Shown piece by piece: positions 34,936-46,676 of a stretch of DNA of 64,000 bases. Numbering within the stretch: the stretch's first letter is position 1; every line of letters starts with the position of its first letter. The position numbers and the translations under genes were made by a program. The stretch covers positions 21,055,679 to 21,119,678 of the forward strand of contig CM046348.1 in NCBI GenBank assembly GCA_025403435.1, written 5' to 3'. Source of the DNA: Artocarpus heterophyllus (taxonomy: Eukaryota; Streptophyta; Magnoliopsida; Rosales; Moraceae). The notes under the pieces are model-generated. The model was given only the letters and a program-made list of their open reading frames with translations, ran no database searches and had not been told where the DNA came from.

Positions 34936-37100
34936 AACTAATCTATCAGACTATAAAGTTTTAATTCATCTTTCAAACAAGGGTAAAGATATAAGTATAC
35001 TTGGGCTAAGTAAGAAGATGTGGTTAGCTAAAGAAAAGGGTCTACATAGAAGTTCAAATTGGCTTACTAGGGGATATCCTCTTGGGAACATCAATCGGGG
35101 CTCTAGTTGATTTGGCCTTAGTGCTAGAGATCCTAATGCCTCAATCATTTCCAGGCAATTCTTAATCAATCATTTGCCTTGAAATACCTCCAAGAGAGTT
35201 CTAATCTGTAACCTCTACATGTCAAAACCAAAATGATAATTAAGGTGAGGATATAATAATCTACTCATCTTAGCATGCTTGTTTCTATGCCAAATAGCAT
35301 GGCTGTTGTACAAAAATATTTGAGTATAATCATCATTAAAACATATCAACCTTAGAGTGATATCAAAATCCAAAACAATATACGTGATCAATCAAAGCCA
35401 TAACATTAAAGCTCAGTTCTCATCAAAGTGGCTAGAAGTTATCCTAAGACTCAAAAAACTAAACTAAACAAAAATAAAAAAATTTTTAGGATATGATTTT
35501 TTTAATTTTTTTTTGCTTTTTTTCTCTTTATTTTGAAAACAAGGATACAAAAACCTACCCAAAAAGAAACATAAAATCCTAAATCCTTCCCCACACACTT
35601 AATCTTTACATTGTCCTTAGTGTAAGACTAGGCATAGAAGAAAAGACAAAGACAAAGACAAACAAAACAAAACGAAACAAAACAATAAAAGCAACAAATC
35701 AAATAAAAAGATAAAATGGACGAGAGTAAGAAAAATCAATTATGTTTTAGCGTACTCTTCATCCGTTAGACTGCCTTACAGTAAGTGCTTGGTTTAATGT
35801 TCTCAGCTTGACTTGGAAAAATGTTCATCAATGAGCGGCTCCCGCCTATAAAATGTGTTATAAAACACTACATATAGGTCTTTATTATTAATACCATCAA
35901 GCTTAACAACATATGGCAATATGCATGTCGCACCCACTTAACTCAACTTTGTTGAATATGCTTAGGAGTGAAACTCCATTTCCCGCTTTAGCTCAAAGAG
36001 GGTGTAATATGGTGAAGGTGGCATTACTGGGAAGTAATGATTTGTTGATGGTGTATGTGTTATTACTATCAATGAGCTCAAATCGATGACCTCATATTCT
36101 TTTTCATCCACCAATGCCTTTTTTGGCTTCTCTGTAGGAACCCTTCTAATTGCTCTTTACTCTCCACTTGGCTATCTATAACCATGCTTGTAATTTGATC
36201 TTCATAACACTCATGGTGTAGGATGGACATTGCATCATTTATCAAATTGAAATCGGTGTCAATCAAGCTAGTGTATAACTCAACGAAGTATCGAGCTAAC
36301 ACATCTTTGAAGGGCTCTTGTTCTTCCATTTTAGGCTCTATTATTTCTTGAGGTTTGAATCCCTATGAATCTTCCATGTACTTCAAATTACTCTCACAAC
36401 CTTGCCTATTTGAGTCATCATCTTTAAGCCACACTATATTTTTCACCATTTGATTATTATGTTGTACCTCTAACCTGCTCATTGTTCTAGCTAGTTGTCT
36501 AATTTGATTCTCCAAGTCTTGAAGACTTGCTTTAGTATCCTAATAAAATTGTGCATTATTAGCATCCAAAGCTCTAACTATGTATTCTAGAGAATCACCT
36601 TCAGGTGTTTGGTTTCCTCAGACTCCTCAACTTACAGCTAATATCCCCATATCATGAGGTCAGACATCAAAACATGGCTCCAAATTGTTATAATTATCCT
36701 TCCAACTTTAGTTGGTCCTTGAACAATTCTAATTCCATTGATCATATTCAACTATTTTGTCCAACATATAATAGGATCATCTACAGATTGTTGGTAGAAA
36801 AAGATGGTGCCATTGCTGTTTTCAATCCAATATCTTGTTGTGACACATATGCCGTTGAGAAAGGTATGAAGTTGACACTCCATAGAGAAACCATGATATG
36901 GAAACCAATTGAGCAAATCTTTGTATCTCCGCGAAGTACTATACAATGGCTCTAAGTCTTATAAGATGAAACTCAAAACAACTAGTTGATGTAACATCTT
37001 GAAGTACCTCAGACAAAAACCCAAAAAAAAAAGTAGTAATTAAAGATAACAAAAGAAAAAACAAAAATAAAATAACCAATTAATTAGATAAACAATCCTC
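34936..37100 (-). pseudogene. gag: Degenerate gag region of a Tat/Athila-like element
   Basis: On the minus strand near 36475-36540 the frame reads a KASLQDLENQIRQLAR-type stretch, the signature of Athila/Tat gag proteins. An acidic open segment of 83 codons (36078-36329) lies in the same orientation. The rest is too decayed to translate. The 5' LTR at 37121-38390 is correctly placed upstream on that strand. Between 34936 and about 35900 I see only AT-rich relic sequence, including an aaagacaaagacaaa repeat near 35640-35690. Confidence 0.55.
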
Positions 37101-37120
37101 GATGCCACAACGCTAAAAAT

Positions 37121-38390
37121 TGATAGGTTCCAAGAGATTACCAAATTAAACATTGGTAAAAATATGATTGTTATATAGAGTAAAGTTGTAAGCAAGGTTA
37201 ATTTTTGCAGATGATTGGTTCTAACAAATATAGGGTATTGACTTTAAAACCTAAGACACACTAAAACCAAACACAAATTGGGGGTTTTAATTATTAACTA
37301 AATTACTAAATTAAAGAAAACACAAGAAAATAAATAATTGCAAAACAATAATAGGTTAAAGGATCATTCTCTACCACTAGACAATAACTATTAAATTAAT
37401 CACAAAAATTTTACCAATTCTCTATTGAAACTAATAACCATAGATAACAACAAGCTCTACTTTCTCAATCTTTCCTTACTGTGTTATTTAATAAAAAAAG
37501 CTCTTTATTAAATCTCCTTCTATCAAATAACCTAGAACATGCTCTCTAGATTTAACCTAAAGAAAACATTAAGATAAAAAAAAAAGATAGATTAATCTAA
37601 GCAACCTACAAAAAAAACTCCTACAATTATTGACACATTGCTACTTATGATTGAAAAAACAAGACAATTATGGACCAAACATTTGAATCTAGTTATAGAT
37701 CATTTTCAAGTGCTATTCAGTTGCACACCCAAATAAAACAAAAAAATAACCATAAACTATAATTATAGAGGAACATAAACAATTTCAATCAAAAAATCAA
37801 AAGATAACTTTGAAAATCAATTACATAGCCATGTCTAGAGTTTTGAAACTACCCTCAACTGAAAATATACCTAAACTAACAACAACAACAAAAAAAAAAG
37901 AAGGAAGAAGAAGAAGAAGAAGATTGTTGTTGAAGAGTTTTCTAAGCAGATGATTCTCTCCATCTGAGCTTCTCTCTCATCTCTCCTCTCTTAAACTAAG
38001 AAAAACTGATGAAAACATTCCTTCTTATGCTCTAAGATGATACATTTATAAGTTTGCAAAGTAGGGATGAAAATGGAAAAGTTTGGAGCCTTTTTTGACT
38101 AAACGTCGAATAAAAACTCCTAAATACATGTAGGGGCGTGGAAAGAAGACGCTGGGGCGCGTGTGCTCGAATTTCTGCTTGTTTGGCACTGGGGCACTAA
38201 ATTGCTATTCTATGGCGCTTGGGCACCCAAAGCTCTTCTAAATCATGGTTTTTTTGCTCTAAAACAATACTTAGCATCTAAAACACCTTTAAAACACAAA
38301 AATACAAATAAAACATAAGAAACCCAAGAAACTAACAATGAAAACACAAGAAAAAATAATTAAAAAATATAAAAAATTAAGCACTTATCA
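37121..38390 (-). repeat. Tat/Athila-like 5' LTR
   Basis: The minus strand runs TGATAAGTGC to CCTATCA, giving TG/CA ends and a short TGATA/TATCA inverted repeat. Immediately inside, ttttagcgttgtggcatcg (37100-37119, minus strand) resembles a decayed ttggcgccgttgcc primer site. The right flank joins copy C sequence. Confidence 0.65.
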
Positions 38391-38873
38391 TAAAACTAAA
38401 ATGAGGCAAATCAATATCCTCATATACCAACTAATTTTAAATATAAATAACATAGTAACCCTAATCAATTTCAATAATATTAAGCCCTTATAGAGGTTTA
38501 GACAAAACCCTATAGCCTTTGCCTTACCCCCCCGTCTACCATCATTTGTCGCTTCCGCACACACAACCCCAATGCAAGTTACTCCTTGCTGACGAGAGCA
38601 CCATCTCTACCACCGTCTGTCGTCATAAGCACTACCCCTAGTGTTCCTCCACTTTCATAAGCAGCAATCTCAGTTAAGTGTAGCAACCCCCTCGGTTACC
38701 CTTTGACCATGAGTCATCGATCCCCGACGCAAAGTGAACTCTTTGAATCTTTGTGCTTTGGGTGAATGATAACCTACTGTTAAATGAAAGTGGCTCTATA
38801 AAATTGACTATTGTTGTTGTTGTTGCTGCTTTTAGTGTTGCTAAATTATTTCTGAAGAAATTATATTTCACAT
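38391..38873 (+). repeat. Copy C: older paralogue of the A/B segment, left part
   Basis: Aligns with copy B 30650-31110: a caaccctatagcctt-like stretch, tttgaatctttgtgctttg, then the gttgttgttgctgcttt run. Divergence is much higher than between A and B. The sequence continues at 62298 beyond the copia insertion. Confidence 0.8.
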
Positions 38874-39080
38874 TGTGGAAATGTTCAGCTAATAGAATGG
38901 CTGATTAATAGGAGTAGATCATTGTGTTTAGAACAGTCAACTAAATTTCTTTTGTTATAAGATAGATGTAAAATGATAGTAGCAAATGTTTTTCCTTTTT
39001 AGTGCTATATTATGTGCTACTTATAAACCTGAAACCATTTTCTATGAATAAGAATTACAGACTATTCCAAATCTGCTATA
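38874..39080 (+). repeat. Copia 5' LTR
   Basis: It begins tgtggaaatg and ends tata, directly against the primer site; the ancestral end was probably TACA or similar. It is 207 bp long and aligns with 62152-62297. Confidence 0.85.
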
Positions 39081-39092
39081 TGGTATCAAAGC
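39081..39092 (+). other. Copia primer binding site
   Basis: tggtatcaaagc, one base from the standard initiator tRNA-Met site, adjoining the LTR. Confidence 0.85.
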
Positions 39093-39368
39093 CTTAGGCT
39101 CATTTTTCTCTAGGAAATCAATTTCTCTCAGCCTTCATTACTGATTTTCTAAGTTTTGGCCTTTATTGCCATTTTTTTGAGCGAGCCTTTATTGCCGCCT
39201 ATGATTTATGTTCTGTGACCGTCATTGTCTCTTAAGTCTTGGCCTTCATTGTCTTTTTTTAGAAACATTGTCATTTCTTTATTTGGGCTATCATTGTCAT
39301 TTGTAGTAGGGTCTTCATTGCCCTAAAGCTCACCAGATTCATCGTTGTTTCACAGTCGTTTCGTTGTC

Positions 39369-41557
39369 TGTAACGCCCCAAAATTTATTTAATGTTAATG
39401 TAATATAAATGATGAATTAGTGTGCCATAATTAATATTTTAACATTTATTTGATTACTTGGTTGGATTTTGAATTTTTGGTTGTTTTGTTAATTTGATGA
39501 ATCCAAATGATTTCTTATTGTTTTAAGATGATGTTTTGAGTTTTAAAAACATAACAATTTGTAAAATGTTAAAAAAATACTCCGTTTTACAAAACCGTGG
39601 GCGGCACATGGTTTTCGTACAGTAAAACCGCCCATCGATTTTCTCTATTTATTCTCTCTCTTCCTCCTCTCTCCTCACTCTCCCTGATTTCTCTCTCTCT
39701 TTCTCTCTTTCACCCGTGAGCCATCTCTCCTCTCTCTTTACTTCTCTCTCAAAATTTTTGAAATCAAATTTGAATCCAAGCTTCGGGTTAGCAAGGAGGA
39801 AGCTCGGGGACGTGATTTAGCAACCGAGGACGCGGATTGAAGCTTCGATTCGAGGTTAGTTTTTAAAATTTCTAAACTTTTTCAAAATTTTCAATTTTGT
39901 GCATTTTTGAAATCTAGGTTTGTTTAAGCCTAGAAAACGCTTTATTTGAGTTAAATGAACTTAGAACAACTTGAATCTAAGCTTAGATTAAAGAAAAATG
40001 GATTGAATTCAAGATTTTTCATTTTTCTCCCTATTTTCTCATTTTTGGATTTTTGAGTTTAAAACTTGTTTAAATGAGTCCAAATGTGTTCTACTATGTT
40101 TTTCTATCAACTATGATTGTTTTCTATGCCTGGGATTTGAGAAAAATAGGTTAAAATCAAGATTTGTGTTTTGGGGATCGAGAAACCCGTGGCTGGATTT
40201 CTGGGTTTTCCCAGTTCGACAGGCCGGATCACGTGTTCGGCAGGCCGGAATAGGGATCGGTAGGCCGGTGTTCTTCCGTCCGGCAGGCCAAACCTGGGGA
40301 AATGACCGGCCGACCGGACCTGGCTTCTGGCAGGCCAAACTGTACAGTTCGGCTGGCCGAAGCAGGGAGTTCGGCAGGCTGGCCGAGGCATGGAAAATTT
40401 TGTGATTTTTCACCCGTTTTCACTGTTTTGAACCCCAATTTAGATTTCAACCTTATGGAATGATTTTAAAGGTACAAATGGCACACTAGGACATCATGAA
40501 ATGGTTTAGTAACATAGAATGTCTCGAACTAGATATTGATCGACTTAGTTTGTATCTAGGATCGTTCGTGGTTCCGCGGAGCTAACGTATAGGGGACCGG
40601 GATTACGGTGTGGGGCACCGGCACGAGTATCAAGATAGGACTTCTTTCCCATTTCTTTGGTAGCCTAGTTTTGAAATGATTTGGCTTTGAAAAAAATTTC
40701 TATTAAAATGTTTTCAACGGTTGTTTGAAAAATGAATTTATCGGTTATATTTTAATATACCGTAAACTAAAATGAACTTCATAATGAATGTAAATGACAA
40801 CACTCGATAATTGGGTTTGAACGATAATGATAATAAACATATAGGCATGATGCCATATCAGAGATCAAGTCGTGTAGCAATCGACCTTGGGGGCAGGTTC
40901 CGAAACCCAACTGGGCCACTAGGTGGTGATATTATTATAGTTTGCCTAGGAAAAGAAAATGATATTTCTGGTTATCCAAGTAAACTGTTCTGGGTAAGAA
41001 TGGTTTTACTTAAAATTGTTTATTTATTTATCTATTTATTTATTCAAGGTTTCTTTTAGATAACTCTTGAATAATGACCTGTTTCTTTAAATTAAATTAT
41101 TTTATAAAACTTAGTCCTACTGAGCCTTTCGCTCACGTTTTATTTGTTTTAAATTTCCCCCCCTCTAGGTGGTTTTCCATTTAGGTTTGGAGAGGAATCT
41201 TCGGACAGGACTCAGGAGCAATAGAAGAATTAATTTTTCTTTTGTATCATTTAATCAAGGCATGTAAGATCTTAACTTTATTTGTACCTGGACTGTGATT
41301 GTATTTATGATATTGTCAGTATCATGTGTGTGCACAAGTTGTGGGTCTGTGGGACCCATACTCGCGGCTTTATTGTTTAATTATTATTCGTTTAATGTTT
41401 TAAATTGCTTAGTGAATATGAACTCTTTATAAAGTGTTTTAATGAACCCCACATTTTATACTTAATTCAACCCCTTAAACTCTGGATTTTAATTAAATTC
41501 TCTTTTAATTAACTTAAATAATCCACCATGTCACCTCCCGTACCTTGGGGCGTGACA
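39369..41557 (+). repeat. E1 5' LTR
   Basis: TGTAACGCC to GGCGTGACA, 2189 bp. A CT-rich tract (39645-39730) and a GC-rich minisatellite of cggcaggcc/ggccgacc units (40215-40390) are embedded in it. Confidence 0.95.
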
Positions 41558-41560
41558 GAA

Positions 41561-41572
41561 TGGTATCAGAGC
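41561..41572 (+). other. E1 primer binding site (initiator tRNA-Met)
   Basis: TGGTATCAGAGC, three bases after the LTR. Confidence 0.93.
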
Positions 41573-41662
41573 TCAAGGTTATGAACCTTGGGAATTGTGC
41601 ACACATAGGTTTGACAATGAAATACCTCTGATAGTCCAAATTTTGTTTTCAGAAGTGAGAGA

Positions 41663-42727
41663 ATGGCACCTAGACGTCGTTCGACAGCTGACGCCGAGTT
41701 CGGAAATGATGAGAGCATGATGAGGTCAATATTTGCGGCTTTTCGGCAGATGGCAGCCAGGGCTAGACCGGGAGATTCTGATGTTAGTAGTCGACATACG
41801 TACTTTAAGGAATTTTGACGTGCTTCTGTTTTGACTTTTGATGGCAATGGGGATCCGCAGTTAGCAGAGTATTGGTTGGATTCGATCTTGAAGCATTTGG
41901 ATACCCTTGGTGTGCCTGAGGAGTATCGTGTGGAGTTTGCTGCGTATAAGCTCGAGGGTGGCGCTAACACTTGGTGGAAACAAGCTAAGCGTTTGGAGCG
42001 CGGTGGCGATATCAGTTGAGACAGGTTCGAGGAGCTGTTCTATGATCGATATTTTTTGCAGGGGTATAGAGATCAGAAGGCAGCTGAGTTCTACAGGTTA
42101 CAGCAGGGTGATCTGTCAGTTCGGGAGTATGAGGCAAAGTTTAATGAGTTGGCTAGGTTTGCTCCATCAGTGGTGGCATCAGAGCGTGAAAAGTGTATTA
42201 AGTTTCAGGAAGGGCTCAAGGCTCCTATTCGGTGGCAGTTGGTTGCTCTACGGCTTAGGAGTTTCGGAGAGCTTGTGTCGTCGGTGATATCCGTGGAGAA
42301 TGATTATGTGCAGTATTGTGAGGACTGAGCCAAGGCTTCAGGAGGACCGTAGAGGAGTGGCAGGAAGAGCACCAGTAGTCGTCTAGCTCCAGGGAAAGGC
42401 AAGCAAGGTGGCGCGACCAATGGTAGCAGCAGTTCGTCTGGCAGCGGGCGCAGCAATCCCTACAGCTTCCACTGTCATTTCTGTCAGCAACCCGGACACA
42501 TCAAGAGGAATTACCCGATCAGGAGTGCTCGTCTTGGATCTCAGACCGGGGAGGATGCCAGTCGCCAGTCTCAGCCTCAGCCTCAGACCCTACCTCCGCC
42601 TCCGCAGTACCCGCAGTTGCAGTATCCCCAGTTCTCTCCTCAGCAATTCTCATATCCGACACGGGGGTAGCAGCCGCAGCATTTTCAGCGCAGTGTCCCT
42701 CAGTATCGAGCGCCGAGTACAGATATT
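41663..42727 (+). pseudogene. gag: E1 gag, broken by stops
   Basis: The start Met-Ala-Pro-Arg-Arg-Arg at 41663 is shared with T1 and E2. The capsid region holds the NTWWKQAK and REYEAKFNELARFAP motifs. The zinc knuckle near 42475-42515 reads C-x2-C-x4-H-x4-Tyr: its last cysteine is replaced. Stops lie at 41816, 42017, 42326, 42350 and 42668. Those at 41816 and 42668 are also stops in E2. A Gln/Pro-rich linker leads to protease. Confidence 0.9.
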
Positions 42728-43900
42728 GTGCAGTCGTCTCCATCTCAGCAGCATCGATCGAGTAATCCAGGACCCAGCAATGTCGGTAGAGGAAAAGGGA
42801 AGGCGCCAATGCAGGTTCATGCAATGGCATCTGGAGGGTCAGATTCTCATATTGGTAACGCGGTTCTTGACGGTATGATCTTGGTTTCCAGATCTTTAGC
42901 TCGCGTTTTAGTTGATACCGGTGCCTCTCATTCTCTCATTTCGAGTTCTTTTGTACATGCCTTGGGATTAAAGGTAGAAGAGTTTAATGAACCCCTAGTC
43001 ATAACTTCTCCCTTGGGGCGGGTGTGTGCAAACTGTATGTGTAAATCTTGTAAAATAAAAATTGGGGATGAGATTTTGAAAAGTGATTTGATTATACTCC
43101 CCATGAGCTCCTATGATGTAATTCTAGGGATGGACTGGTTGTCCAGGTATAATGCAGTCGTGGACTGCCAACTTAGAAAGGTGACCCTAGTGTCTGATAG
43201 GGGGACGATGATCACTTACCAGGGTGGTGGTGATTGGTTAATGAGTGAGCATCTCATGAAGTCGTGTCTAGGAGGGCGAAGGAATCTAGGTTGTTGTGCT
43301 TTTCTTGCCAACCTAGATTACGAGCCCTATGCTTTGAGAGGCAGTGTGGTGATTCCGGTGGTTGATGAGTTCGAGAATGTCTTCCCAGACGAGTTGCCAG
43401 GATTACCACCGCATCGGGAGATTGAGTTTGGTATCGAGTTGTTTCCAGGGACATCACCGATTTCTATGGCACCTTATCGGATGGCGCCGGCAGAAATGAA
43501 AGAATTGAGGAAGCAACTTCAGGAGCTTGCTGATAAAGGGTATATTAGGAATAGCACATCTCCGTGGGGAGCACCGGTTTTGTTTGTTAAGAAGCATGAT
43601 GGGACTCTTAGGTTGTGTGTGGATTATCGGCAGTTGAATCGTGTTACGGTGAAGAACAAGTATCCCTTGCCTAGGATTGACGAGTTGTTTGATCAATTGG
43701 GAGGTTCGTGGTACTTCTCAAAGATTGATTTGCGGTCGGGTTATCATCAGCTCAGGATTAAGGAAGAGGATATTCCCAAGACAGATTTTAGGACTCGGTA
43801 TGGGCACTTTGAGTTCCTGGTTATGTCGTTTGGGTTGACGAATACTCTGGCAGCTTTCATGGATTTGATGAACAGGATATTTAGGCTGTGTTTGGATTAG
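42728..43900 (+). CDS. pol: E1 protease and reverse transcriptase, open segment
   Basis: A 390-codon open segment of the broken Gag-Pol frame; the initial Met is not a true start. The aspartic protease active site DTGASHS is at residues 63-69, with an ILGMDWL motif further on. RT follows with [28 protein letters not shown] and FGLTN. The segment ends in TAG (43898-43900) just before the catalytic palm box. E2 has a stop at the same codon (57509-57511). Confidence 0.92.
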   Translation: MQSSPSQQHRSSNPGPSNVGRGKGKAPMQVHAMASGGSDSHIGNAVLDGMILVSRSLARVLVDTGASHSLISSSFVHALGLKVEEFNEPLVITSPLGRVCANCMCKSCKIKIGDEILKSDLIILPMSSYDVILGMDWLSRYNAVVDCQLRKVTLVSDRGTMITYQGGGDWLMSEHLMKSCLGGRRNLGCCAFLANLDYEPYALRGSVVIPVVDEFENVFPDELPGLPPHREIEFGIELFPGTSPISMAPYRMAPAEMKELRKQLQELADKGYIRNSTSPWGAPVLFVKKHDGTLRLCVDYRQLNRVTVKNKYPLPRIDELFDQLGGSWYFSKIDLRSGYHQLRIKEEDIPKTDFRTRYGHFEFLVMSFGLTNTLAAFMDLMNRIFRLCLD

Positions 43901-44731
43901 TTCGTGATCGTGTTCATCGATGATATTCTTGTGTTTTCTAAGACTTGGGAGGAGCATGAGCAGCATCTTCGGATCGTGCTTCAGACTCTGCGAGAGCACC
44001 AGTTGTATGCTAAGAGGGAAAAGTACAAGTTTTGATTGACTAAGGTCAAGTTTCTGGGTCATGTCATCTCGGAGCAGGGTATTTCGGTGGATCCGTCCAA
44101 GATTGAGGCTATATTGGAGTGGGAACGACCAAGGAATGTAGCGGAGATTCGCAGCTTCTTAGGTCTTGCTGGATATTACAGGAAATTTGTAAAGGATTTT
44201 TTGAAGATTGCAGCTCCGTTGACGAGATTGATCAAGAAAAATGTCAGGTTTGAGTGGAATGAAGATTGTGAGCTTGCTTTTCAGGAATTGAAGAACCGGT
44301 TGACTTCAGCTCCAGTGTTGGTTATTCCTAGCAGTGACGAGCCGTATGAGGTTTATGCAGATGCTTTAGGGCGCGGACTTGGATGCGTGTTGATGCAGCA
44401 TGGACGTGTGGTTGCGTACGGATCGAGACAACTATGACCTCACGAGCGAAATTATCCTACTCATGATTTAGAGCTCGCGGCAGTGATTCACGCGCTGAAG
44501 ATTTGGAGGTGTTACTTGTATGGAGTGTTGTTTCAGGTCTTCTCCAATCACAAGAGTTTGAGATATTTGTTCACTCAGAGGGATCTTAACTTGAGGCAGC
44601 GTAGATGGATCAAGTATATGGAGGATTATGATTTTGCGTTGCAGTATCATCTCGGGAAAGCTAATGTGGTCGCAGACGCGCTTAGCAGGAAGTCTTCAGG
44701 GATTCTCGCTTGTTTGGCTTTTGAGGACTAG
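43901..44731 (+). pseudogene. pol: E1 RT palm/thumb and RNase H, broken by stops
   Basis: It continues in frame from the TAG with the RT catalytic FIDD box, then the thumb ([12 protein letters not shown]) and RNase H ([17 protein letters not shown]). TGA at 44033 and 44435 and TAG at 44729 interrupt it. The domains are otherwise complete and in register with the segments on both sides. Confidence 0.9.
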
Positions 44732-44746
44732 AGCAGGGATGCGATA

Positions 44747-46255
44747 GTGAGCAAGTTTAGGCTACTGTATCATGAAGACTATGATCGAGTTTCGGTATAT
44801 CATGTGAAAGTGACCCCAGCTCTTGTTCAGATGGTGAAGCAAAGTCAGTGGCAGGATCGGCATTTGCAGGGAATTTGGTCGCGGATTCAGAATGGGGAGC
44901 AGTTCGAAGAATGGAGCATGCATGCAGATGGATCGTTGTACTTCCAAGAGCGTCTTATAGTTCTAGCTATCGCCGAGGTGACGAAAGCCGTATTAGACGA
45001 AGCTCATAGGTCTCAGTTCGCTATTCATCTGGGGAGCACAAAGATGTATCGCGATTTGAAGAGGCAGTATTGGTGGAGAGGCATGAAGAAAGATGTTCGT
45101 GAGTACGTGGCCAAGTGTTCGACGTGTCTTCAGGTAAAAGCCGAGCATCAGAAGCCTGCAGGTCAGCTTCAGCCGCTTCCTATTCCAAGGTGGAAATGGG
45201 AGCATGTGACGATGGATTTTCTCACAGGTTTGCCGAGGACGGAGCAGCGACATGATGCGGTTTGGGTCGTGGTCGACAGGTTGACGAAATCGGTGCATTT
45301 CATTCCGTTTAGGTCAACGTGTTCGAGGAAGGTTCTCGGGGACTTGTATATGCAGAACATTGTGAGGTTGCATGGAGTTCCTTTGTCCATCACCTCTGAT
45401 CGAGACACCAAGTTTAATGCTAAGTACTGGATGAGTTTTCAGGAGGCTTTAGGTACGGACTTGAACTTCAGTACGATGTTTCATCCTCAGACTAATGGGC
45501 AGTCTGAGCGGGTTATTCAGATTCTCGAGGATATGTTGCGTGCCTGTGCGTTGGACTTCGGCGGGAATTGGAAGCAACATTTGCATCTGGCAGAGTTCGC
45601 ATATAACAATAGTTATCAGGTGAGTATTGGTATGGCACCGTTTGAGGCGTTGTATGGGCGACAGTGTCGGTCACCTGTGTGTTGGGTCGAGCCGGAAGAT
45701 AGGGTTATTCTTGGGCCAGATGAGATCCGTGATAGCAACAAGAAAGTCGCGGTGATCCGAGATCGGTTGAGAGCAGCTCAGAGTCGACAGAAGAGTTACG
45801 CAGATAGGAGACGTAGACCCTTAGAGTTCGCGGTTGGAGATTTCGTTCTCTTGAGGGTATCACCTCGTAAGGGAACTATGCGGTTCGGAGTGAGTGGGAA
45901 GCTCGCGCCGAGGTATATTGGGCCGTTCGAGATCACTCAGCGTTTTGGTGTGATCGCTTATCGGCTTGATCTTCCACCTAAACTTTCTCATGTTCATGAC
46001 GTGTTTCATGTGTTGATGCTTAGGAAGTGTCCACCTGAGCAGGGTAAGATAGTTTCATTTCGCGATGTGCAGGTTAAGGAAGATACGACGTACGAAGAAG
46101 TGCCGATTCAGATTATCGACCGAAAAGTGATTAGTTTGCGTCGTCGTGAGATACCGTTGGTAAAAGTCGTGTGGCAGCATCACAGGGTTGATGAAGCCAC
46201 TTGGGAGCTAGAGTCGAGTATGCGGGAATTGTATCCGCATTTGTTTTGTTTCTGA
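44747..46255 (+). CDS. pol: E1 integrase with C-terminal chromodomain-like tail, open segment
   Basis: A 502-codon open segment that ends at the natural pol stop (46253-46255). The zinc finger is His87, His94, Cys124, Cys127. The catalytic triad is Asp157, Asp218, Glu254, with spacing as expected. The GPF/Y-like module (YIGPFEI, near 390-396) is followed by a C-terminal VKVVWQHHRVDEATWELE tail, a chromodomain-type end known from Tekay/Del elements. Upstream stops in the same frame mean no full polyprotein is made. Confidence 0.93.
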   Translation: MSKFRLLYHEDYDRVSVYHVKVTPALVQMVKQSQWQDRHLQGIWSRIQNGEQFEEWSMHADGSLYFQERLIVLAIAEVTKAVLDEAHRSQFAIHLGSTKMYRDLKRQYWWRGMKKDVREYVAKCSTCLQVKAEHQKPAGQLQPLPIPRWKWEHVTMDFLTGLPRTEQRHDAVWVVVDRLTKSVHFIPFRSTCSRKVLGDLYMQNIVRLHGVPLSITSDRDTKFNAKYWMSFQEALGTDLNFSTMFHPQTNGQSERVIQILEDMLRACALDFGGNWKQHLHLAEFAYNNSYQVSIGMAPFEALYGRQCRSPVCWVEPEDRVILGPDEIRDSNKKVAVIRDRLRAAQSRQKSYADRRRRPLEFAVGDFVLLRVSPRKGTMRFGVSGKLAPRYIGPFEITQRFGVIAYRLDLPPKLSHVHDVFHVLMLRKCPPEQGKIVSFRDVQVKEDTTYEEVPIQIIDRKVISLRRREIPLVKVVWQHHRVDEATWELESSMRELYPHLFCF

Positions 46256-46290
46256 AATGAGATGTAAATTTTGAGGGCGAAATTTCTTTT

Positions 46291-46303
46291 AGGCGTGGAG
46301 AGT
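46291..46303 (+). other. E1 polypurine tract
   Basis: aggcgtggagagt lies directly before the 3' LTR. E2 has the purer aggggtggagagt, so E1 carries one G to C change. Confidence 0.75.
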
Positions 46304-46629
46304 TGTAACGCCCCAAAATTTATTTAATGTTAATGTAATATAAATGATGAATTAGTGTGCCATAATTAATGTTTTAACATTTATTTGATTACTTGATTGG
46401 ATTTTGAATTTTTGGTTGTTTTGTTAATTTGATGAATCCAAATGATTTCTTATTGTTTTAAAATGATGTTTTGAGTTTTAAAAACATAACAATTTGTAAA
46501 ATGTTAAAAAAATACTCCGTTTTACAAAACCGTGGGCGGCACATGGTTTTCGTACAGTAAAACCGCCCACCGATTTTCTCTATTTATTCTCTCTCTTCCT
46601 CCTCTCTCCTCACTCTCCCTGATTTCACA

Positions 46630-46676
<47 letters not shown>

